Shown here: positions 18,295 through 26,953 of the stretch, one piece after another | Position numbering within the stretch: position 1 is the first letter of the stretch | How the letters are laid out: every line of letters begins with the position of its first letter | Made by a program: the position numbers and the translations under genes | The notes under the pieces: generated by a model | Told to the model about the DNA's origin: nothing | The model's input: only the letters and a program-made list of their open reading frames with translations | The model's database searches: none | From: Phytohabitans suffuscus | Lineage (GTDB): Bacteria > Actinomycetota > Actinomycetes > Mycobacteriales > Micromonosporaceae | Reading direction: 5' to 3' | Length of the DNA: 64,000 nucleotides | Assembly: GCF_011764565.1 (NCBI RefSeq) | Contig: NZ_AP022871.1 | Location: forward strand, 9,920,320-9,984,319

Positions 18295-19604
18295 TCAGGT
18301 GCGCTCGTCGAGCACGATCTTGACGGCCGCCTTGAGGTCGTCCACGACGTGGTCGGCGGCTACGGCATGCTTGGCGTCCCTGCCTGCCTCGCCGGTGCGC
18401 AGCAGGATCGTGCGCGTGCCGGCGTTGCGTCCGGTTTGGACGTCCACTGTGGTGTCCCCGATGAACCAGGACGCGGAGAGGTCGATGTGGTAGCGCCCGG
18501 CGGCCTCCTCGATCAACGCGGTGCCCGGCTTGCGGCAGGCGCAGGGCACCTTGTACAGCGGGTCTTCGCCGGGGAAGCCGGCGTCCGGGTGGTGCGGGCA
18601 GAAGAACAGGTCGTCCAGGTAGACGCCGCGGCCGCCCAGCTCCGTCTCCAGCTTGCGGTGGATCTCGTCGAGCCCGGCGAGCGAGCAGAGGCCGCGCGCG
18701 ACGACGGGCTGGTTGGTGACCACGATGGTCAGCCGGTCGGAGTCGTTGAGGGCGGCGAGCGCGGCGTACGCGTCCTCGGTCACCTTCAGCTCGTCCGGCT
18801 CGCTGACCAGCCCGACGTGCTCGTTGAGGGTGCCGTCCCGGTCCAGGAAGACGGCTCGCTGCGGCCGGCGCAGGCTGCGCGCGGCGACGAGCCCGCTCTC
18901 GGCGTGCCGCCGGACCAGCTCCAGCCGCGCGGGGGTGCCGAGGTCCTTGACGTACTCGGTGGTGCGGTAGCCGTACACCCGCCGTGCGGGATCGCCGGGG
19001 CGAGCAGGTCGCGTTCGAGGTCGCGGCGCCCGCCGGCCGGTACGCCGTCGAGCAGCGCCCGCTCCAGCACGAAGACGCCCGCGTTGACGAGGTTGCGGTG
19101 CCAGCCGATCCGGCCGACGTTCTTCGGCACGATGTCGGTCACCACGCCGCCGGGGCCGAGCGCCACGAGGTCGCTGTCGGCGGGGTGGTCGTTCGGGTGG
19201 ACCAGGAGCGTGGCCAGCCCCGGGTGTCCACTGTGGAAGTCGCACATCCGGACCAGGTCGACGTCGAGGAGCACGTCGCCGTAGAGCACCAGGAAGCGCT
19301 CCGGGAGCCGGTCGCGCAGCTCGCCGAAGGCGCCGGCGGTGCCGAGCGGGGTGTCCTCGCGCAGGTACTCGACCGCGAGGCCGAACCGGCCGCCGTCCCG
19401 GCGTACCCCTCGATCTGCCCGGCGAGGTGTCCGGTGACCACGACGGCCCGGGTGACGCCCCGCGGCGCAGGCAGTCGAGCTGGTGTGCCAGCAGCGGGCG
19501 CCCGGCGACGGGACGAGTGCCTTGGGCACCTGGTGCGCCAGCCCGCCGAGCCGGGTGCCGAGCCCGCCGGCGAGGATGACCGCGGTGTCGATCGCGTCGC
19601 TCAT
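18295..19604 (-). CDS. bifunctional heptose-1-phosphate nucleotidyltransferase / heptose bisphosphate phosphatase (HddC-GmhB fusion), four apparent 1-bp deletions
   Basis: The N-terminal half starts MSDAIDTAVILAGGLGTRL, the nucleotidyltransferase signature, and includes LVLYGDVLLDVDLVRM. The C-terminal half has HAD motif FLDRDGTLNE, TNQPVVARG, the zinc-binding CPHHPD...CACRKPG set and FIGDTTVDVQTGRNAG, all diagnostic of GmhB. Reading through requires adding one base near 19513, 19463, 19401 and 18985, each in a G/C run; the rebuilt protein is about 437 residues. The linker YVKDLGTPARLELVRRH joins the halves without a stop. The protein would do the phosphatase and nucleotide-transfer steps of NDP-heptose synthesis. 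Start ATG 19604. Confidence 0.78.
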
Positions 19605-19617
19605 CGTCGGTCGCCTC

Positions 19618-20448
19618 CTACCGGCTCCGGCCGTTCGCCGCCACCGCCGCGTCCCGCCGCCGCGGGCGGGCCTCCGGGTCGAGCGAGCCGGGCGGGCCAA
19701 GCCCGCCGGGCGAACCGGGCGAGCCGGGCGAACCAGACGAGCCGGACGAGCCGGATGGGCCGGACGAGCCGGGCGGGTCGAGCAGGTCGAGCACCGCGGG
19801 GAGCCACGTGCGGCGCCGCCGGGGCGCGCTGGGCAGCAGGTGCACCCGCAGCCCGATGCGTACGGCCGCGCCGTCGTTGACCGGGTCGTCGCCGATGACG
19901 AGCCCGTCCTCCGGGTCCAGGCCGAGCGCGTCGCAGGCGGCCCGGAAGAGCGCGACGTCCGGCTTCTCGGCGCCGTGCTCGCAGGAGAGCACGTACGCGT
20001 CGACGAGGTCGCCCATGCCGTGGTGGGCGAGCGTCGGGCGGATGTCCCAGCCGACGTTGCTCACGACGCCCACCGGCACGCGCCGCTCGCGCAGCCGCCG
20101 CAGCGCCGGCCGCACGTCCGGGTACGGTGTCCAGCCCGCCGGGTCGAGCACCCGGGCGTAGAGGGCGTCGGCGAGGGCGGCGTCCGCCCCGGCGCGGCGG
20201 AACCAGGACAGGACCGCCCGCCGGTGCGCGGCCGGCGACGCCTGGCAGCCCCGCTGCTCGGCGACCACCTCGGGCCACCCGCGCGCGTCCTCGATCCGGT
20301 CGTAGAGCACCTGGACCGTGCCCTCGTCCGCCGCGCGGCCCAGCCGGCCCAGCGCGACCCGGAGCCAGTCGACGCTGTCGTCGAACGTGAAGAGCGTGTG
20401 GTCGAAGTCGAAGATGATCCCTTTGGGACGGTCCGCCGTGGCGGTCAT
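19618..20448 (-). CDS. HAD-family phosphatase with collagen-like C-terminal tail
   Basis: 276 residues, intact. HAD motif I is IIFDFDHTLFTFDD, motif II VGVVSNVGWD, motif III around EKPDVALF, motif IV VIGDDPVNDG, giving a type IA phosphatase. After about residue 220 the catalytic domain ends and a Gly-Ser-Pro tail follows with clear Gly-X-Y triplets (GPSGSSGSSGSPGSPGSPGG), then a basic end. It sits between the GT20 gene and the HddC-GmhB gene. A natural role is to dephosphorylate the GT20 product, as OtsB does for OtsA, although it is not of the OtsB family. The tail is unusual for a cytoplasmic phosphatase. Confidence 0.78.
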   Translation of the reverse strand: MTATADRPKGIIFDFDHTLFTFDDSVDWLRVALGRLGRAADEGTVQVLYDRIEDARGWPEVVAEQRGCQASPAAHRRAVLSWFRRAGADAALADALYARVLDPAGWTPYPDVRPALRRLRERRVPVGVVSNVGWDIRPTLAHHGMGDLVDAYVLSCEHGAEKPDVALFRAACDALGLDPEDGLVIGDDPVNDGAAVRIGLRVHLLPSAPRRRRTWLPAVLDLLDPPGSSGPSGSSGSSGSPGSPGSPGGLGPPGSLDPEARPRRRDAAVAANGRSR

Positions 20449-20505
20449 CCGTCTCTCCCCTCAGACAGCGGGCGACAAGGCAGCCAGTCACAGCGGGCAG
20501 CCACG

Positions 20506-21993
20506 TCACAACGGGCAGCAGGGGGCGCCGGCCGCGGCCACCGCCTCCACATCGGACAGTTGGTGCTCGAACCACTCGGCGGGCTTGAGCGCGGCGACCG
20601 CGGCCGCCATCGTCCGGGCGCGCACCTGCCGTTCGCCCGGGGTGAGGTCGAGGGCGGCGCGGAGCGCGGCGGCGGTCGCGTCGACGTCGCGCGGCTCGGC
20701 CAGCGGGACCGCGCCGGCCAGCACGTCCGCCGCCCCGGTCTCGCCGGAGAGCACCACGGCGCCGTGGTGGTCGTTGACCACCGGTCCTTCGAGGGCGACC
20801 GCGTTGAGGCCGTCCGCGACCGAGTTGACCAGCAGCACGTCGTAGGCGCGCAGCAGCCCGAGCGCCCGCTCGTGGTCGTCGCCGTAGTGCGCGGTGATGC
20901 CGTCCGGGTGGCGGGTGTTGATCCGGTCGACGGCGGCCCAGGTCTGCTCGGCGTACCTGCGGTAGTCGGCGATGCGCTCCCGCGAGGGCAGGAAGCAGGC
21001 GACGAACCGCACGCTGGCCGCCAGGGCGGGGTCCTGGTCGAGCAGCAGCCCGAACGCCTGGAAGCCGCGGACCGCGTTCTTGGCCGGGTCGAGCCGGTCG
21101 ACGCGCGCGACGACCCTGCGCGGGTCGCCGTGGCGCATCCGCAGCGCCCACCGCCCGGCGCCCTCGGAGCGCGACCGGGTCACCAGCCCGGGCACGTCCA
21201 TCGGCGTGGGATAGCACCGCACCCAGGTGCTCCGGCCACGGTGGCGGATGCGCCCCAGGTCGTGGTCGACGTCGGCGCCGAGCCGGGCGCAGCAGTCCAG
21301 GAACCGCCGGGCCCACCGCGCGCGCTGGAAGCCGAGCAGGTCGGCGCCGAGCATCCCGCCGACGAGCGCGCGGGCCATCGCCGGCGGCAGGGCGAACAGC
21401 GACCGCGGGGTGGGAAACGGCGTATGACTGAAATGGATGATCCGCGTGTCCGGTCGCCGGATCCGCACCATCGCGGGGGCGAGCATCAACTGGTAGTCGT
21501 GTATCGCTACGACGGCACCCTCGTGCGCGATCCGTGTCACACTCTCCGCCAGGCCCCGATTCACCGCGCGGTATGGTGACAGCGAACCGGCCGGATCGTC
21601 CCGGCTGTAGATCACCGGTATCTGGTCCTCGATGCCATGCAGGATCGACCACAAAATGCCGACACCGACATCGTCGTAATAGCCGCGGTACTCGTTTTCG
21701 CCGACCGGCAAAGGCGCGTACTCGTATCCCAAACTGGCGGTCAGCCGCGGGAAGAGACCGCGCCGGGAAGCCTGGGCGTCCAGCTGCGCGGCGGTCGGTG
21801 CGACCCAGGTGGTCCGCTCCGGGCGCGCCCTGGCGACGCCGCTGAGCAGGGCGGTCACGCTGCTGGCGCGCGGCCTCGGCACGAGCTGGCCGGCCCGGTC
21901 GGCAAACTCGACCGGGCCGCGGTCGGAAACGAGCACCAGGTGGCCGGCGTTGATCGACGCCGGCGCTTCGGTCCGCGAGACACTCGCCGACAC
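20506..21993 (-). CDS. GT20 glycosyltransferase, trehalose-6-phosphate synthase-like
   Basis: About 495 residues, intact. The GT20 fold is clear: LVLVSDRGPVEF at the N-terminus, YYDDVGVGILWSILHG, AIHDYQLMLAP, IIHFSHTPFPTP, the phosphate/nucleotide pair in RVDRLDPAKN, and DGLNAVALEG. The Gly-Gly-Leu loop that grips UDP-glucose in OtsA is replaced by a segment reading RPRASSVTALLSG. This suggests a different donor or a pseudoglycosyltransferase-like reaction, as in ValL/VldE. GTG 21993 is chosen because GGGGGAG precedes it; ATG at 22051 is an alternative. It is first in the operon with NDP-heptose genes, so NDP-heptose is a plausible donor (inference). Confidence 0.78.
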   Translation of the reverse strand: MSASVSRTEAPASINAGHLVLVSDRGPVEFADRAGQLVPRPRASSVTALLSGVARARPERTTWVAPTAAQLDAQASRRGLFPRLTASLGYEYAPLPVGENEYRGYYDDVGVGILWSILHGIEDQIPVIYSRDDPAGSLSPYRAVNRGLAESVTRIAHEGAVVAIHDYQLMLAPAMVRIRRPDTRIIHFSHTPFPTPRSLFALPPAMARALVGGMLGADLLGFQRARWARRFLDCCARLGADVDHDLGRIRHRGRSTWVRCYPTPMDVPGLVTRSRSEGAGRWALRMRHGDPRRVVARVDRLDPAKNAVRGFQAFGLLLDQDPALAASVRFVACFLPSRERIADYRRYAEQTWAAVDRINTRHPDGITAHYGDDHERALGLLRAYDVLLVNSVADGLNAVALEGPVVNDHHGAVVLSGETGAADVLAGAVPLAEPRDVDATAAALRAALDLTPGERQVRARTMAAAVAALKPAEWFEHQLSDVEAVAAAGAPCCPL

Positions 21994-22222
21994 AGGCTCC
22001 CCCAATCGAATTTTCCACTGGTTAACGCGCTCGATACTTTCTGGCCCCATACGTTCTTTCGTCGCGGTTCGATCCTGCGCGAGCGCCCGCACAGATTCCG
22101 TCCAGATAGCGCACACAACCGGTACACGTAACGGATCCGCAAACATTTGACAGGTACCGTTCCGGCGAGGGACCGATTGACGACGACCGCTGTGACGCGA
22201 TCGCTTCGCGTGGAGGTACACA
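21994..22222. promoter_or_regulatory. divergent promoter region between GT20 operon and SARP gene
   Basis: A 229-bp stretch noticeably richer in A/T than its surroundings. TTGACA at 22147-22152 and TTGACG at about 22175 are possible -35 boxes for the SARP gene. CCGGTAC and GGTACCG form an interrupted palindrome around 22118-22163. I could not see a convincing SARP-type heptamer direct repeat by eye. Confidence 0.45.
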
Positions 22223-24742
22223 ATGGAGTTTCGTCTGCTGGGACCGGTGGAGGTGCGGCGGGACGGCCAGCCGCTGCCGCTGGGCGGTCCCCGGCAGCGG
22301 GCCGTGCTCGCCGCGCTCGCCCTGCGGGCCAACGAGGTGGTCAGCGTCGACCAGCTCATCAGCGCGGTGTGGGACCGGGTCCCGGCGTCGCCGTCGTCGA
22401 ACATCCGGACGTACGTGCGCCAGCTCCGGCAGCTGCTCGACGGCCCGGACGCCGGCGCGGCGCGGCTGCTCACCCGCACCCCCGGCTACCAGCTGACCGT
22501 GCACCCCGGCGAGCTCGACGTCGAGGTGTTCGAGGAGCTGACCGACCGGGGCGTGACCGCGCTGGCCCGCGACGACCTGACGGCCGGCGTGGCCTACCTG
22601 GACCGGGCGCTGCGCCTGTGGCGGGGCGACCCGCTCGCCGGGCTGCAGCCGGGGCCGGCGCTGGCCGCCGAGGCGGTACGCCTGGCCGAGCGCCGGCTCA
22701 GCGCGGTCGAGCACCTCGCCCAGATGCGCATCCGCCTCGGGGACTACGCCGAGGCGGTCGGCGAGCTGCGCCGGCTCGTCGTCAGCCACCCGCTGCGCGA
22801 AGGGCTCTGGGCGCAGCTGCTGCTCGCGCTCTACCGAGGCGGCCGGCAGGCCGAGGCGCTGGACGCGTACCAGCAGGTGCGCCGCCTGCTCGTCACCGAA
22901 CTCGGAGTGGAGCCCGGGCAGGAGCTGCGCCGCCTGCACCGGGCCATCGTCAGCGACGACCTGGAGCACCTGTTCCGGCCCGCCGCCGACGAGCCGGCCT
23001 CCGCCCCCGACCCGCGGGAGCCGGCGCTGTCCCCGCACCGGCAGCTGCCCATGGACATCGCCGAGTTCACCGGCCGCGCGGCGGAGCTGCGCCGGCTGCA
23101 CACCCTGGCCGCGAGCACGCTCGCCGACCCGGGCGGCGCGGGCGGCGGCACCGGTACGGTCTGCGCGATCGTCGGCTCCGCCGGCATCGGCAAGACGCGC
23201 CTCGCGGTGCACGCGGCGCACCAGCTCGACGCCGACACGGTCCTCTACGCCGACCTGGCCGGCTTCACCGCCGGCCGCACGCCGCTGCCGCCGGACACCG
23301 TGCTGGAGCGGCTGCTGCGCGCGCTGGGGGTGGCGGCCGAGCGGATCCCGGACGACCTCGACGGCCGCACGACCCTCTACCGCGACCGGCTCCGCGACCA
23401 GCGGGTCGTGCTGCTGCTGGACAACGCCGCCGACACCAACCAGGTACGGCCGCTGCTGCCCGGCAGCCCCGGCGCGTTCGTGCTGGTCACCAGCAGGCGC
23501 AGCCTGGCCTGGCTGGACGGTGTGCACATGGTGCGGCTGGACATGTTCACCACGGACGAGGCGGTCGCGCTGCTGGCCCGGATCGCCGGCCGGGAGCGGA
23601 TCGCCGCGGACCGGGCCGCCGCGCGGCGGGTGGTGGAGCTGTGCGGGCGCCTCCCGGCCGCGGTCGCCGTGGCCGGCCGCCGGCTGGAGACCCGCACCGC
23701 GTGGACCCCGGCCGACCTGGCGGCGCGGCTCGACCCGGCCGACCAGCGCCTGACCGAGCTGACCGCCGGGCCGCTGGACATCCGGGCCATGTTCCACCTG
23801 TCGTACCAGGGTCTGCCGGCGGACCAGCGGCGGATGTTCCGGCTGCTGGCACTGCACCCGGGGCCTGACGCGACCGCCTCCTCGGCCGCCGCGCTGGCCG
23901 GCATCGGCCCCGAGTACGCCGACCTGCTGCTGGAGTCGCTGCTGGACGAGCACCTGATCCAGCAGACCAGGCGCGGCCGCTACCGGCTGCACGACCTGCT
24001 GCGCGGCTACGCGGGCGAGCAGGCGCGGGCGGACGAGTCCGGCGCCGAACGCGACGCCGCCACCCGCCGCGCGCTGACCTGGTACCTGCACACCGCGGGG
24101 CGGGCCGGCCGCCTCATCGACCCCGACCGCCGGCTCCCCGACCTCGACCCGTCCTCGGCCCCCCGGTACGGCCTCGCGGTGGACAGCTACGAGGCGGCGC
24201 TGGGCTGGTTCGAGGACGAGTACCAGAACCTCGTCGCGGCCGTCCGCCTCGCCGCCGAGCACGGCCTGGACGACATCGCCTGCCAGCTGCCCGGCGTGAC
24301 CCTGCCCTACTTCGACCTGGCCGGTGTCTGGGACGACTGGATCACCGCCAACCTGATCGCGCTGGGCGCCGCCGAACGCATCGGCGACCCGATCGCCGTG
24401 GCCGACGCCGTCGACCGCCTCGGCGTCGCCTACACCCGCGCCGGCCGGCACGCGGAGGCGGCCGCCCACCACCAGCGCGCGCTGTCGCTGCGGCGCGCGG
24501 CCCACGACCCGGCCGGCCAGGCCCGCACGCTGCACTGGCTCGGCGCCGCCTACCAGGGCATGGGCCGGCGGGCGAAGGCGGTGGAGAGCCTGCGGCTCGC
24601 GCTCCTGCTGTTTCGCATCAATGTGGACAGACGCGGCGAGCACCTGACCCTCGTCCGCCTCGCCGACGTCCTGCGCGCGCCCGAGACCCCCACCGGCGCC
24701 GGCCGCGGCTCCCTGGCCCGGTCCGCCCCACGCCCGATCTGA
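22223..24742 (+). CDS. SARP-family transcriptional regulator (AfsR/DnrI type) with ATPase and TPR domains
   Basis: 839 residues, intact. Residues 1-95 are an OmpR-like winged helix (FRLLGPVEVRRDGQPLPLGG, then SNIRTYVRQLRQLL). Residues about 96-245 are the BTAD helices (LWRGDPLAGL, LRRLVVSHPLREGLWAQLL). From about 280 an NB-ARC-type ATPase begins, with P-loop IVGSAGIGKTRLA and VVLLLDNAADTNQV. The C-terminal third is TPR-like (HQRALSLRRAAHDPAGQART). Such proteins activate secondary-metabolite operons. It is divergent from the GT20/heptose operon and is the obvious candidate activator of it. The start ATG follows a TGGAGG-like site. Confidence 0.88.
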   Translation: MEFRLLGPVEVRRDGQPLPLGGPRQRAVLAALALRANEVVSVDQLISAVWDRVPASPSSNIRTYVRQLRQLLDGPDAGAARLLTRTPGYQLTVHPGELDVEVFEELTDRGVTALARDDLTAGVAYLDRALRLWRGDPLAGLQPGPALAAEAVRLAERRLSAVEHLAQMRIRLGDYAEAVGELRRLVVSHPLREGLWAQLLLALYRGGRQAEALDAYQQVRRLLVTELGVEPGQELRRLHRAIVSDDLEHLFRPAADEPASAPDPREPALSPHRQLPMDIAEFTGRAAELRRLHTLAASTLADPGGAGGGTGTVCAIVGSAGIGKTRLAVHAAHQLDADTVLYADLAGFTAGRTPLPPDTVLERLLRALGVAAERIPDDLDGRTTLYRDRLRDQRVVLLLDNAADTNQVRPLLPGSPGAFVLVTSRRSLAWLDGVHMVRLDMFTTDEAVALLARIAGRERIAADRAAARRVVELCGRLPAAVAVAGRRLETRTAWTPADLAARLDPADQRLTELTAGPLDIRAMFHLSYQGLPADQRRMFRLLALHPGPDATASSAAALAGIGPEYADLLLESLLDEHLIQQTRRGRYRLHDLLRGYAGEQARADESGAERDAATRRALTWYLHTAGRAGRLIDPDRRLPDLDPSSAPRYGLAVDSYEAALGWFEDEYQNLVAAVRLAAEHGLDDIACQLPGVTLPYFDLAGVWDDWITANLIALGAAERIGDPIAVADAVDRLGVAYTRAGRHAEAAAHHQRALSLRRAAHDPAGQARTLHWLGAAYQGMGRRAKAVESLRLALLLFRINVDRRGEHLTLVRLADVLRAPETPTGAGRGSLARSAPRPI

Positions 24743-24780
24743 AGACCCTCCGAAGTGGACCAACCCCAGAAGCCTTGAGC

Positions 24781-25123
24781 TACCGCGACCTCCGCCGTGG
24801 TCCGGACCGATGCTCCCGCAGCCTCACCCTCCGCAGTCCCACAACCCCGACCCCGACCCGGCCGGCACCCGCCGACCCGACCCAGCCGGCACCCGCCGAC
24901 CCGACCCAGCCGGCACCCGCCGACCCCGACCCAGCCGGCACCCGCCGGGCCGGCACGGTGCGCGGGCCGGCACGGCCGGCGAGAGGTGGGGTCTGGCGCC
25001 GCGTCACCGGAAGCGGCCAGACCCGCGATCGCGGCGGCGGCGCCGGGGCAGGGGTCGAGGTGATGAGCCACGGATGGTGAGGCCGCGGGAGCATCGGTCC
25101 GGACCACCGCGGACGTCGCGGCA
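24781..25123. repeat. inverted pair of D repeats enclosing 230 bp
   Basis: The D block at 24781-24839 and its reverse complement at 25071-25123 match at most positions over about 53 bp; both share GTGGTCCGGACCGATGCTCC. The arrangement resembles long terminal inverted repeats of a non-autonomous element, with no transposase inside. It begins 39 bp after the SARP stop. Confidence 0.6.
24862..24958 (+). repeat. 24-bp tandem repeat, about four units
   Basis: CCGGCACCCGCCGACCCGAC-type units start at 24862, 24886, 24910 and 24935 (the last after one extra C). They lie between the two D arms. No gene reads through them convincingly. Confidence 0.7.
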
Positions 25124-25196
25124 GCTCGAATCTCCATTGTGGATCGACTTGACCGGGGGCGGATGTCTCGAGAGCTTTCGGGGTCGAGGTCCGCTC

Positions 25197-25312
25197 AGGG
25201 CGTGTCTCATAAGGGCATGCCCGGCCCGCGGCGGGCCCAGACGACGACCAGCGGCACCGGACGCCGCCTCGACCTCGCCTCGGCTCGACCGCCCCCTTAT
25301 GAAGCACGCCCT
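25197..25312. mobile_element. MITE-like element, 116 bp with ~20-bp terminal inverted repeats
   Basis: The left end reads AGGGCGTGTCTCATAAGGGC, and the right end is its near-complement GCCCCCTTATGAAGCACGCC plus CT. Ends of this kind (GGGCGTG..TCATAA) resemble those of IS5-family elements of actinomycetes, so this may be an internally deleted derivative. No transposase is inside and I see no clear target-site duplication. Confidence 0.55.
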
Positions 25313-25369
25313 AGCCGCCCAGCCACATCGGCGCCGCCCGCGCCGCGCGGTGAGCGCCGCGCCCAATCT

Positions 25370-25430
25370 GCTCAGCGGTACCAGAGGCACCTTATGGAGC
25401 CCGCATAACGTGCCTCTGGTACCGCTGAGC
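25370..25430. repeat. perfect 21-bp inverted repeat with 19-nt loop
   Basis: The left arm 25370-25390 begins GCTCAGCGGTACC and the right arm 25410-25430 is its exact reverse complement ending GGTACCGCTGAGC. There is no T-tract after it and both neighbouring genes are far away, so it is not an obvious terminator. It may be another mobile hairpin family. Confidence 0.75.
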
Positions 25431-25519
25431 GTCCGCGTCTGTCCACAGTGACCTGTCCAGACAACCGTTTCACACCGGTTTGTCCGCTCGCCGCGCGGCC
25501 CGAGGAATCGGTTCCGGCT

Positions 25520-25853
25520 GATCGTGGACACGAGCCGCCCCGCAAGGGCAACCGCCGACCCACGCCGGTGCCGTATCCATGCTCACGAGGGCGCTCGCAG
25601 CGGATCGTGGTATAAAACCGCCCTCCTGGGGGCGGATCCATACCACGATCCACCGAAACCACTGTGGGCAGACACCCGACTGGCTGGAACTGGCCCCGCC
25701 ACCTACCCCAACATCCGAAGCCAGGGTGCGGGTCTGCCCACAGCAGACGGTTGCTTTCTGCCGGTTTGTCCGCCTGTCGCAGAGCCCAAGGGGTCCGTTC
25801 CGACGGATCGTGGGCGTGAGCTAGCCCCGCAGGGGCAACGGCCGTCCACGATC
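25520..25853. repeat. cluster of palindromes B3, A2 and B4
   Basis: B3 (25520-about 25560) begins GATCGTGGACACGAGCCGCC but its right end is degenerate. A2 (25603-25650) has ends GATCGTGGTA and TACCACGATC and is inverted relative to A1. B4 (25806-25853) has ends GATCGTGGGC and GTCCACGATC. Both B copies are preceded by a TTTGTCCGC...CGGTTCCG-like block as in the composite repeat. Confidence 0.65.
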
Positions 25854-25955
25854 AGCTGGCCGATGGGGACAAACCGCACTCTGGACCCGGACGATCTCCG
25901 CGACCGCCCACGTACGCCGCACCCGCCTGCTCAAACCCCTGTGCCCGAATGGTGT

Positions 25956-26953
25956 CTACGGTGCCACCGCCAGCGGCCGGCGGCGTTCGTCGGCGGCGGT
26001 GGCGGCGTCGGCGGCCAACTCCAGGGCGCCGCGCAGGGCGCTGTCGGGGCCCAGCAGGGCGGGGCGCACGAGCACGTGCCGGAGGACGTCGGCGCGGACC
26101 GCGGCGCGCAGCGGCTCCCAGAAGGCGTCGCCGGCCTGCGAGACGCCGCCGCCGACGAGGATCACGTCGGGGTCGAGCAGCAGGCCGATCATCGCGGCCG
26201 CCCGGCCGACCAGGTCGCCCGCCTCGGCGAGCACGGCGGCGGCCAGGGAGTCGCCGCCGCGGGCGGAGGCGTCGACGTCGCGGGCGGTGAGGGCGCCGTC
26301 CTGGTCGAGCACGGTCCGCAGCGAGGTGGGGTGGGTGGGGTCGCGGCGCACCGCCTCGGCGGCGGCGCGGGCGATCGCCGGGCCGGAGGCGAACGCCTCC
26401 AGGTGCCCCTCCCCGCCGCACGAGCAGGTGCCGGTGTCGCGCAGGCGGATGTGCCCGACCTCGCCGGCCAGCCCGTTGCGGCCGCGGTGCGGGCGGCCGC
26501 GCAGCAGCAGCGCGCCGCCGACGCCGGTGCTGATCGTCAGGTAGACGAGGTCGAGGTCGCGCTGCCCGGCGGGGATGCAGGCGTGCTCGCCGCGCGCGGC
26601 GGCCTCGGCGTCGTTGGCCACCAGCACCGGTGCGTCCAGCGCCCGCTCCAGCCGCGTGGTCAGCGGCACCTCCAGCCACCCCGGCACGTGCAGCGACCGC
26701 AGGGCCGGCGGTGCGCTGAGCGAGACGTGGCCGCCGAAGCTCACGCCGACGCCCGCCACCGGCCGGCCGGCGACGAGGCCGTGCGCGGCGGGCAGCAGCG
26801 CGCGCATCACCTGGGCGGCGGTGGGCGGGGTCGGGAAGCGGTGGCGGGCCAGGTACGGCTCGCGGCCGGCCGGGCGGGGCCGGCGACGGCGAGCGCGGTC
26901 TTGGTGCCGCCGATGTCGACCGCCACCAGCACACCCGGCCCGGGGCCGCTCAC
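25956..26953 (-). CDS. ROK-family sugar kinase, frameshifted near N-terminus
   Basis: GTG 26953 starts VSGPGPGVLVAVDIGGTKTAL, the ATP-binding DIGGTK signature. Near 26878 one base seems missing; repair joins PAGREPYLARHRFPTPPT and the rest. The remainder has LVANDAEAAARGEH, ISTGVGGALLL, GLAGEVGHIRL and the ROK zinc motif CSCGGEGHLEAFASG, and ends GGGVSQAG...RPALLG. About 332 residues. ROK kinases phosphorylate glucose, N-acetylhexosamines or similar. It overlaps the SIS isomerase gene by GTGA, so it probably acts on the same sugar. No substrate-defining residue pattern is obvious to me. Confidence 0.83.

Larger units (their letters stand above)
24743..25955. other. non-coding island with several repeat types
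   Basis: 1.2 kb without a credible gene. It contains an inverted pair of D repeats enclosing a 24-bp tandem repeat, a MITE-like element, a perfect hairpin and copies of the A and B palindromes. Open frames here are repeat shadows. Confidence 0.65.

Noticed and set aside
22022-24763. A 913-residue minus-strand open frame opposite the SARP gene
   Set aside because: Low-complexity Val/Gly/Gln/Arg composition, antisense to a protein with perfect domain order; it is a shadow.
24862-24958. Short regular repeats considered as a CRISPR array
   Set aside because: Units are contiguous 24-bp tandem copies without spacers, and there is no cas gene in the window.
25370-25430. The perfect hairpin considered as a rho-independent terminator
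   Set aside because: No T-tract follows, the arm is too long and perfect, and no gene ends close by.
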